A stretch of 64,000 bases of DNA, from assembly GCA_965238045.1 (NCBI GenBank), contig CBDEGU010000002.1, forward strand, positions 62,001-126,000, in the 5' to 3' direction. A program made the position numbers and the translations under genes. The DNA is from CBDEGU01 sp965238045 (GTDB lineage: Bacteria > Acidobacteriota > Terriglobia > Bryobacterales > UBA6623). The first letter of the stretch is position 1; each line of letters starts with the position of its first letter. Positions 35,770 through 42,118 of the stretch are shown here, one piece after another. Under the pieces are notes generated by a model. The model had not been told where the DNA came from. It was given only the letters and a program-made list of their open reading frames with translations, and did no database searches.

Positions 35770-37065
35770 CTACATTCGTGGCTGGCGGTGAATTTCGACA
35801 TCCAGAGGATCCACGCCATCGAGCGCCGGCTCGGGCAGCATGTTCTTGTGGTTCGCCAGCGCCCAGCCGATGCCGGTCAGCGAGCTGAAGAAACCCGCCA
35901 CCACTCCAATCGATCGGGGATCGGTGAACTCCGACGCCGCCCCGGCAAGCGTGAGAGAAACGATCATCGTCGTCCAGGTCATCGATTCAATCGTCGCGAA
36001 CACCCTCCCGCGATACTCGTCGCTCACATGCCGCAGCAGTTGCACCTGGTTCGACAGGACGCACACCGCCCTCGAAGCGCGCGAAAATCCGATCAAGACC
36101 AGCGCCAGCCAGAAAGGCCGCGCCTGGCTGAAGAGAATGTAGAGGACGCCGTGGATGAAGACGCCGATCGCGACCATCCGCTTGTAGTCACGAAACTGCA
36201 GCTTCGAGGTGTAGAGATGCGCCACCGCCGCGCCCAGCAGCAGCCCCAAGCCGGCCGAACTCCAGATCATGCCGATGCCCGCGGCGCCGCGGCCGAAAAC
36301 AATTTCCCCGAAGAGACTGAACAGAATCTGCGCCGCGCCCCCGCCGGTCGCCCACCCCACGTTGCACATCGCGATGCCCAGAATCAGCGGCCTCGAGCGC
36401 AGATACCGCAGCCCCTCTTTGTACTCGTGCCAGGGTCGCATCACGTCCGTTTCTGTCAGCGCCTTCGCCGGAGGCCGAAAGCCGCCGTTGCGGAGTCTGA
36501 GCAGCGAGATCATGGCCGCCGAAAAGGCGAACGATGCCGCGTTGAGTACGAACGCCCATTCATATCCCATCGTCGCCACGCTCACGCCGCCGAGAAATGT
36601 GCCCAGCGTGACGGCGATGTAGCGTGTAGTTTGGGTGAGCGAGTTGGCCGTGTGTAGCTCTTCGGCGCTGGCGATCGTGGGCAGAATCGCGATTCGTCCG
36701 CTGGTGAAAAACGGCGAGGCGAACATCAGCAGTCCGCTCAACAGATAGAGCAGCCAAGTGTCGCCGGGGCCCACCGCGAAAACAAAACAGGCTGCGATCA
36801 CCGCCCGCGCCGAATCGCTGATAAGCATGATTCGCCTGCGGTCCACGCGGTCGAGCAGCACACCGGCGATCGGTCCGGCGAGGATCATCGGAATCGCGCG
36901 CGAAAGCATCACCGCGCTGACCACCAGGCCCGAGCGGGTAGTTTGCAGCGCCAGGCTAAAGACGGCGATCGTATTGAAATGGTCGCCGATCTCGCTCACC
37001 ACTTGGCCAAACCAAGCGTAGCGGTAGTTCCTGTTCTGCCGCAGAAGCTGTGGAAACGTAACCAT
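35770..37065 (-). CDS. MFS transporter, EntS-like
   Basis: A 432-residue permease with about twelve membrane segments. It begins MVTFPQLLRQNRNYRYAWFG, with GQVVSEIGDHFNTIAVFSLAL in TM1, the loop GVLLDRVDRRRIM between TM2 and TM3, and a second-half SKLQFRDYKRM loop. This pattern fits the MFS_3 exporter group (enterobactin or macrolide exporter like). The substrate is unknown. The frame stays open to 37233, but the added part encodes the 16-bp tandem repeat and no family similarity, so the ATG at 37065 is chosen. It converges with the UbiD gene, 52 bases apart. Confidence 0.88.
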   Translation of the reverse strand: MVTFPQLLRQNRNYRYAWFGQVVSEIGDHFNTIAVFSLALQTTRSGLVVSAVMLSRAIPMILAGPIAGVLLDRVDRRRIMLISDSARAVIAACFVFAVGPGDTWLLYLLSGLLMFASPFFTSGRIAILPTIASAEELHTANSLTQTTRYIAVTLGTFLGGVSVATMGYEWAFVLNAASFAFSAAMISLLRLRNGGFRPPAKALTETDVMRPWHEYKEGLRYLRSRPLILGIAMCNVGWATGGGAAQILFSLFGEIVFGRGAAGIGMIWSSAGLGLLLGAAVAHLYTSKLQFRDYKRMVAIGVFIHGVLYILFSQARPFWLALVLIGFSRASRAVCVLSNQVQLLRHVSDEYRGRVFATIESMTWTTMIVSLTLAGAASEFTDPRSIGVVAGFFSSLTGIGWALANHKNMLPEPALDGVDPLDVEIHRQPRM

Positions 37066-37078
37066 GGTGGACCAAGCC

Positions 37079-37130
37079 GGAACCGCCGAACCCTGGAATC
37101 GCGGAACCTCGGAATCGCGGAACCCTGGAA
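37079..37130. repeat. 16-bp tandem repeat upstream of the MFS gene
   Basis: GGAACCGCCGAACCCT, GGAATCGCGGAACCTC and GGAATCGCGGAACCCT lie head to tail at 37079, 37095 and 37111, followed by a partial fourth unit. Exact 16-base period. The array begins only 14 bases upstream of the chosen start codon on the minus strand. Confidence 0.85.
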
Positions 37131-37445
37131 CGCCCGCGCCGAACCTGCCGCGCTCCCCCCGACCGAGCGCAAACCTATCTGGGATGAACGGCCAACAACC
37201 GGCCGCTTCGCCCGAAGGCTCAGCCTGCCCCAAACATCCAAACCTAGACGCTCGACCAGTCCCGGCAGGAAAAAACGGCGGAACCAGCCTACCTCAACCC
37301 CGAAGAGAACGAACCCTTAGCATGACACATTCCCCCCGAATCCAGGCGTCGCTCAAGCGAAAAGGTTCCCGCATACTATGCGAGACTCAATAAGAGGACG
37401 GCGCCTGCGTCCGTCAACTGTTCTGCGACAAGGTTCGGAAGCGAT

Positions 37446-37889
37446 ATGTCTGAGTCCCGAGTTCCTGTTCAAGTTCTGTTCGTTTGCATCGGAAACTCGT
37501 GCCGAAGCCAGATGGCAGAGGCCTTTGCAAGGCACACGCATCAGGGGATCATGCGACCCTCAAGCGCAGGTATCTCTCCTGCCCCGATCATCCAACCCGA
37601 AACCATCAGCGTGATGGCGGCGAAGGGGTTGTCACTCGACGGGCAATGCCCTAAACACATTCGAGTGGTCCCGGCCGACTCCATCGACTACATTGTCAAC
37701 ATGAGCGGCTCCTCCGCTCTCGCTCACTTGCCGCAGTTCCGCGGGCGCAATGTCATATGGCATGTCGACGATCCCATGGGCCACCCTCTTGAGGTCTATA
37801 CCCGCGTGCGCGACCAGATTGAGCAGCTCGTCAACAAGTTGGCGAAAAACCTAGAGAACTTGCACGCGAGGTGGCATTTTGTCCGGTAA
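37446..37889 (+). CDS. low-molecular-weight phosphotyrosine phosphatase / arsenate reductase-like protein
   Basis: A 147-residue protein of the LMW-PTP fold. The catalytic P-loop is C14-IGNSC-R20-S21 (CX5R), with the extra cysteine C19 that many of these enzymes carry, then QMAEAFARH. The acid loop DDP is near residue 108. It is either a protein phosphatase or a thioredoxin-type arsenate reductase; the QMAEAF motif occurs in both. The arsenate reductases' resolving cysteine pair is not evident (the only later cysteine is in GQCPKH), so I lean to phosphatase. No ars genes are adjacent. Confidence 0.8.
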   Translation: MSESRVPVQVLFVCIGNSCRSQMAEAFARHTHQGIMRPSSAGISPAPIIQPETISVMAAKGLSLDGQCPKHIRVVPADSIDYIVNMSGSSALAHLPQFRGRNVIWHVDDPMGHPLEVYTRVRDQIEQLVNKLAKNLENLHARWHFVR

Positions 37890-38863
37890 TGTCCGGTTTT
37901 TTGGGGATTTTCTAGCTTTTTTTGTCGCGGCGCGATGCTCGGGTGGTGGGGCGGTGCGGGTTTTGGGGGCTGCGGGGTGGTGCGGCTGGATTTTGGGCGC
38001 GGGCCGGTGGTGGCGTTTTGTCCGGATTTGCCCGGATTTTCGGATATTTGGACGGTTGGGGGTGGGCGAGGTGATGGTTCTTGGGCGATGGAGCGGCGGC
38101 GGGCCCTCTCTGAACAGTATTGGGGCCGGATTAGGGCCGGCCTGTTTGGCGTGGCGGGCTAGGTGGCCGCTCGCCCCGCTTCTTGCGTGCTTGGCCGCTT
38201 CGTTGCTAGTGCCGCATTCTTTTTTTCAAAAAAAGTGAGAGACGCCTCTCATTCCGACTCTGTGATCCCGGCGAGCCGCCCCAGCCGGAAGTTGCAGGCG
38301 GTTCCGGGTGAAGGGTTCTCTCGCGCGGTCTTGCCGCACGGTGATCCCGCGCGGCGATGGTGCACGACCGCGCTCGTAGCCCTTCGCGGTGGATGTCCAC
38401 TTTCGAGAGCCGTCCGAAGACTCGCCTTTGCGGTCACCGTCTCCTCTGTGATTCGAGGAGGCGATGAACCGCTGAGCGAGCTTTCTGTCCTGGCCAGGAA
38501 ACGGTCGGGGGATCGCGGTGATCTATCCTTTCCGGTCGTTACGGGTATAGGCTAGCATGGGGTGTCAAGTGTTTTGGGGTGTTTTGTGCGTATGTTGTTG
38601 ATTTGGTGGGAGAGGATTGTTGTGACTCGTCTGGTGGGGATGGGGGCTCAACGGCGGGTGGCCGGGGGAATAACGGTTTGCTGGGGCGGGAAAAGCCGCG
38701 GATCTTAAAACCGAGATCCACGCTACGGGTGCTCGGAGATCGTGGGCCGGCAAGTTGGTGATTTAGATTGGTTTCTAGAAATTGGGTCTGTTTGGCAGTT
38801 CGATTTTGGCGCTTTGGGGCGAGAAAAGCCGCGGATCTCAAAACTGAAATCCGCGGTACGGGT
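37890..38863. other. long non-coding stretch, strongly G/T-skewed
   Basis: About 970 bases with no protein I can support. 37890-38160 is markedly G- and T-rich on the plus strand and repeats TGTCCGG several times. A perfect 8-bp inverted repeat of T7/A7 type lies at 38219-38235. 38240-38560 has no recognisable feature; I looked for RNase P, tmRNA and 6S RNA signatures and saw none. 38675 onward is an interspersed repeat array described separately. Confidence 0.6.
38219..38235. repeat. A/T inverted repeat
   Basis: CTTTTTTTCAAAAAAAG is a perfect 8-bp inverted repeat with a one-base centre, in an otherwise GC-rich gap. It may act as a bidirectional slow-down or be chance. Confidence 0.4.
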
Positions 38864-38883
38864 CTACGGTGATCGCGGGCCGG
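38675..38883 (+). repeat. interspersed repeat array, left copy (modules B-A-B')
   Basis: Module B (38675-38771) starts GGTTTGCTGGGGCGGG and ends GATTTAGATTGG. Module A (38781-38819) starts ATTGGGTCTGTTTGG and includes CGATTTTGGCG. A truncated second B (38817-38883) follows directly and stops after GGGCCGG, inside the 3' end of the ankyrin gene. Module B has a palindromic core, CCGCGGAT (38829-38836) facing ATCCGCGG (38849-38856) in the second copy. The same modules recur in the same orientation at 40645-40852. Confidence 0.85.
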
Positions 38884-40402
38884 GGCCTCGAAGCAGGCGC
38901 ACAATTTGAGAGTGGCCGGCGCTGAGCGCACGCGTCAAGGCCGTTTCACCAGCGGCTTGCACATCCGCGTCGGCGCCTCCTTCGAGCAGGGCTTGCGCAG
39001 CGGCAGCCTGGCCCTTTTCGGCGGCGAACATGAGGGCGGTCCAGCCATCGGCCTGCGTCGCATTCACTCCGGCGCCTTTCTCCAGCAGGAGCTTTACGGT
39101 ATCGGCGTGGCCGTTCAGCGCCGCACCCATCAAGGCTGTCATGCCACTTTCTGTTTTCGCATTGGCGTCGGCCCCTCGCTCGAGCAGGAGCCGCGTCGCG
39201 TCAGCGTGGCCATTGCTTGCAGCCATCATGAGGGCCGTCTGATCCCCGGTTCCTTTCACTCCGACCGCGGCCTTATTGTCGAGCAGGATCCTGACAATGT
39301 CGCCGTGACCGTTCACCGCCGCCGCCATCAAAGCCGTGGCGCCGTTTTTGGCTTGGGCATTCACGCTGGAGCGGTGCTCGAGGAGTACTTGCACGGCGTC
39401 CGCGTGTCCAGCGGCCGCCGCACTCATCAGGGCCGTTATGCCATCTTTCAACTTGGCATTTGCCCTGGCGCCTTTGGCCAGAAGCACCTTGACAATGCCG
39501 GCGTGCCCAGAAAACGCGGCATCGATCAGGGCCGTGCGGCGCTCGTCATCTCCCGCGCGGACATCGGCGCCGTGCTCCAGCAAGATGTCCACGACATCAG
39601 CGTGCCCCTCGGATGCGGCACGCATCAGGGCCGTACGAGAACCGGAGGCTTTCGCATCTACCTTCGCGCCCTTTTCCAGCACGATTTTCGCGGCCCCGGC
39701 GTGCCCACCGAAGGCCGCACCGATCAAGGCGGTCCAGCCGTCTTTCGCCTCCGCATTCACATCAGCCCCTTTGGCCAGCAGGGTTTCGATCACGCCGGCG
39801 TGCCCCGAATTTCCCGCGCGTATCAAGGCGGTCCAGCCGTCTTGCGCTTCCGCATTGACGTCCGCGCCCTGGTCCAGCAGGAACTTTACAACTTCACCCT
39901 GACCTTTATCCGCCGCCAACATGAGGGCCGTCCGGCCGTCTTCACTTCTCGCATCCACCTCGGCGCCTTGATCCAACAGAGCTTGGAGGGCGGAGGCGTG
40001 GCCGTTCTCGGCCGCAAACATCAAGGCGGTTCGGCCCTCGGCAGCTCTCGCATCCAGGCCGGCTCCTTTGCTGAGCAAAACTTCCACGACGCCAGCGTGG
40101 CCGGCGGCAGCCGCGCCGATCAACACCGTCCAGCCATCCCCGGTTTTGGCGTCGAGGTCAGCGCCTTGCTCAAGCAGGACGCGGGTCGCTTCAGCGTGAC
40201 CGCTATTCGCCGCAACCATCAGAGCCGTCTGGCCATCCTTGGCTCGAGCATTCGCATCCGCACCTTCGGCCAGCAAAGCTTCCACGGCATCGGCGCTGCC
40301 GGCGGCCGCGGCCTTGATCAGTTCTGAGTTAACGTCCTTTGCGCAGGCTGTGAGCAGGGTTAGTAGGACTCCTAATCCCAGGGTCATGCGTGATGGGTAC
40401 AT
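38864..40402 (-). CDS. ankyrin-repeat lipoprotein
   Basis: A 512-residue protein. It has a lipoprotein signal peptide with the box LTAC (C20), then about 15 consecutive 33-residue ankyrin repeats from residue 27 to near the end, most with the consensus GxTALMxAAxxGHAxxVxxLLxxGAxxxA. Ankyrin stacks bind proteins; partner unknown. AAGGAG (minus strand, complement at 40408-40413) lies close before the ATG. The last residues, LRGPGPRSP, and the stop codon are encoded by the end of the interspersed repeat that borders the gene, so the natural C-terminus may have been changed by insertion. Repeats diverge at DNA level, so this is not a recent expansion. Confidence 0.92.
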   Translation of the reverse strand: MYPSRMTLGLGVLLTLLTACAKDVNSELIKAAAAGSADAVEALLAEGADANARAKDGQTALMVAANSGHAEATRVLLEQGADLDAKTGDGWTVLIGAAAAGHAGVVEVLLSKGAGLDARAAEGRTALMFAAENGHASALQALLDQGAEVDARSEDGRTALMLAADKGQGEVVKFLLDQGADVNAEAQDGWTALIRAGNSGHAGVIETLLAKGADVNAEAKDGWTALIGAAFGGHAGAAKIVLEKGAKVDAKASGSRTALMRAASEGHADVVDILLEHGADVRAGDDERRTALIDAAFSGHAGIVKVLLAKGARANAKLKDGITALMSAAAAGHADAVQVLLEHRSSVNAQAKNGATALMAAAVNGHGDIVRILLDNKAAVGVKGTGDQTALMMAASNGHADATRLLLERGADANAKTESGMTALMGAALNGHADTVKLLLEKGAGVNATQADGWTALMFAAEKGQAAAAQALLEGGADADVQAAGETALTRALSAGHSQIVRLLRGPGPRSP

Positions 40403-40427
40403 GATTCTCCTTCTCGATAACGTCCTG

Positions 40428-40449
40428 CCTAAGATTCCCCTAAGATTCC
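40428..40449. repeat. 11-bp tandem repeat upstream of the ankyrin gene
   Basis: CCTAAGATTCC occurs twice head to tail (40428 and 40439) without mismatch, 26 bases upstream of the ankyrin start codon on the minus strand. Confidence 0.7.
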
Positions 40450-40644
40450 GACAAGGCTGGGGAAGCTCAGCCGTCGAACAGCAGGTTCTTGCGTGCAGAG
40501 GCGGAGCTGCGAAGGGGCGGCCTTGGCCAGCCCTTTTTGAGACGCCCGGCTCCTGGAATCACTTAGCGTATAGCACAAGCCGGGCGAAATGTGCAATCGG
40601 TTTCCAACCAAGACCGTGCGCCAGTGTGTGGCTGGTTCGGCGAG

Positions 40645-40852
40645 ATTGGGTTTGTTTGGTCGTTCGATTTTGGCGGTTTGGGGTGGGTGGGGGCGGGGGG
40701 ATCGATGGTTTGCTGGGGCAGGAAAAGCCGCGGATCTCAAAAGCGAGATTCGCGCGATGGGTCCGCAGTGATTGTTGTTCGGCAAGTTGTTTATTTAGAT
40801 GGGGTCCGGCGAGGTTGGGTTTGTTTGGTATTTCTTGTTTTGGTGGTTGCGG
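40645..40852 (+). repeat. interspersed repeat array, right copy (modules A-B-A)
   Basis: Module A (40645-40683, starts ATTGGGTTTGTTTGG), module B (40707-40802, starts GGTTTGCTGGGGCAGG and contains AAGCCGCGGATCTCAAAA), and a diverged module A (about 40814-40852). Orientation and order match the left array, so the ankyrin gene lies between two halves of one alternating A/B array. Confidence 0.8.
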
Positions 40853-41229
40853 TGGGTCTTCGATCAACTCACTGGGCGGTGGGGCGGTGGCGATGGACGG
40901 GTGGCCGGCGCAGTATATTTCGTATCTGGGCATTCGTATCTGGGGCATTCCTGTCCAGCTTACCGCAGGTGGGTGAGGTTGGCGGGGGCTGGCGGAGGGA
41001 TGTTGTTGTGAGGGCGTTGGTTAGCTGTTTTGAAGTCTCGTGAGGCGGGCGCGGGGAGCTGGTGTCTTGCTCGGCGGCAGCCCGCAGCCGGGCGGAAAAC
41101 TTTCGGTTCGGGTGGTCGGCCTTTTTGGGCCGCTGCTGAATCGATGAGTGGCGCTCTGTGACTCGCTGCCGTTCGTGCGGCGAGAGTTAGGGTTTCCCCC
41201 GGTTTCCCCTTTGGAGACGACGACGAAGG

Positions 41230-41258
41230 TTGGCACTGAGCCCGATCCATGCTATGCT
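41230..41258 (+). promoter_or_regulatory. sigma-70 promoter of hicBA
   Basis: TTGGCA at 41230-41235, a 17-base spacer, and TATGCT at 41253-41258. The transcript would start near 41265, about 74 bases before hicB. The A/T-rich stretch just downstream may hold the operator that HicB represses. Confidence 0.6.
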
Positions 41259-41338
41259 GACCACACTAACTTATTTATTCATAACACGTTACTATTATGT
41301 CCCAGCGGCAATATATTCCTCTCGAAGGAGGAGTCCCA

Positions 41339-41575
41339 ATGAAAACCTATATCTTCCGAATCGAGATCCAACTCGAAGAAGACGGTCGCTGGAGTGCCGA
41401 GATTCCCACCCTGCCTGGCTGTGCCACCTGGGGCAACTCAAAATCCGAGGCCTTGCTGACGATCCAGGAAGCTGGCCAACTCTACATCGAATCCCTAATC
41501 GCTCACGGCGAGTCTATACCCAGTAACGCGCCCACGGAAATCAAGGAGGAGCCCGCTGTCGCCATCACCGTATGA
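41339..41575 (+). CDS. hicB: HicB family antitoxin
   Basis: A 78-residue protein with the HicB partial RNase H fold: FRIEIQLEEDGRWSAEIP, then TLPGCATWGNSKSEALLTIQEA. HicB neutralises HicA and usually represses its own promoter; here no separate DNA-binding domain follows the short fold, so repression would need another feature. AAGGAGGAG (41325-41333) stands before the ATG at 41339, which rules out the upstream ATG at 41297. It overlaps hicA by ATGA. The antitoxin-first order is the reverse of E. coli hicAB but common elsewhere. Confidence 0.88.
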   Translation: MKTYIFRIEIQLEEDGRWSAEIPTLPGCATWGNSKSEALLTIQEAGQLYIESLIAHGESIPSNAPTEIKEEPAVAITV

Positions 41576-41832
41576 CCGACATCGGACGCCTCGCTCATAT
41601 ACTTCGCAACACGCCCGTCCGTGATCTGATCCACGCTCTGGAACGCGACGGTTTTACCCTTGATCGCGCCGGCCGCCACGGCTCCAGAATCTACCGCCAC
41701 CCCGACCGCCGCCGTGTTGTGATTCATTACCATCACGGCAACGACACCCTTACACGCAAAACTCTTCGCAGCGTCCTTCGATCGACCACATGGACCGAGG
41801 CTGACCTGCGACGACTCAAGCTTTTGAAGTAG
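41572..41832 (+). CDS. hicA: HicA family toxin with altered active-site segment
   Basis: An 86-residue dsRBD-fold mRNA interferase homologue. The pattern is clear: LIHALERDGF, IYRHPDRRRVVIHYHHG, TRKTLRSVLRST, WTEADLRRL. In the family the catalytic histidine follows Gly-Ser (GSHxxY). Here the sequence reads R35-H36-G37-S38-R39-I-Y: an arginine occupies that place and a histidine sits before the Gly-Ser. The toxin may be inactive or use H36 or the later histidines. It is coupled to hicB. Confidence 0.85.
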   Translation: MTDIGRLAHILRNTPVRDLIHALERDGFTLDRAGRHGSRIYRHPDRRRVVIHYHHGNDTLTRKTLRSVLRSTTWTEADLRRLKLLK

Positions 41833-42118
41833 GGGCTGTACATCCGTCCCAATAATTTCGGGGGAACCGGGACGGCCTCGATTATTGCCAAGTGCTGGGC
41901 CAGTGTCGTCATCAAGTCTAAGTAAATGAACAGCTTATGGCTTCAAGACCGATCGGGCTGCTGATCGCGGGAGATCGATCAAGATCGGATAAGTTGTTTT
42001 ATGGTAGTTGTTTACAGACCTACAGGCTGTGATCTTCAGCGAAACTGAGGCTGTCCCGGTTTCCAAGAATCAAGGTGACAGAACGGCGGACCGTTCTGGA
42101 GGGCCTGTTTCGGAGAAG
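41833..42118. other. intergenic region between hicA and the TPR gene
   Basis: 286 bases between two convergent genes. A 7-bp inverted repeat (CCGTCCC at 41844-41850 with GGGACGG at 41869-41875) directly follows hicA and may be a weak 3' stem-loop. Otherwise nothing recognised. Confidence 0.4.

Larger units (their letters stand above)
40403..41338. other. non-coding region between the ankyrin and hicBA genes
   Basis: About 940 bases without a supportable protein. It holds an 11-bp tandem pair near the ankyrin start (40428-40449), the right-hand interspersed repeat array (40645-40852), a G/T-rich stretch, and the hicBA promoter at 41230-41258. Short frames on the minus strand through the repeat arrays encode only repetitive Pro/Asn/Gln-rich peptides and are not genes. 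Confidence 0.6.

Noticed and set aside
37066..37233. 56-residue N-terminal extension of the MFS protein
   Set aside because: It is encoded largely by a 16-bp tandem repeat and lacks hydrophobic or family features.
38240..38560. Possible structured RNA gene (RNase P, tmRNA or 6S)
   Set aside because: No conserved core such as GAGGAAAGTCC, and no tRNA-like end, on either strand.
38539..38931. Minus-strand frame through the left interspersed repeat
   Set aside because: It encodes only Pro/Gln/Asn-rich peptide that recurs in the right array (40429-40948), so it is translation of the repeat, not a gene.
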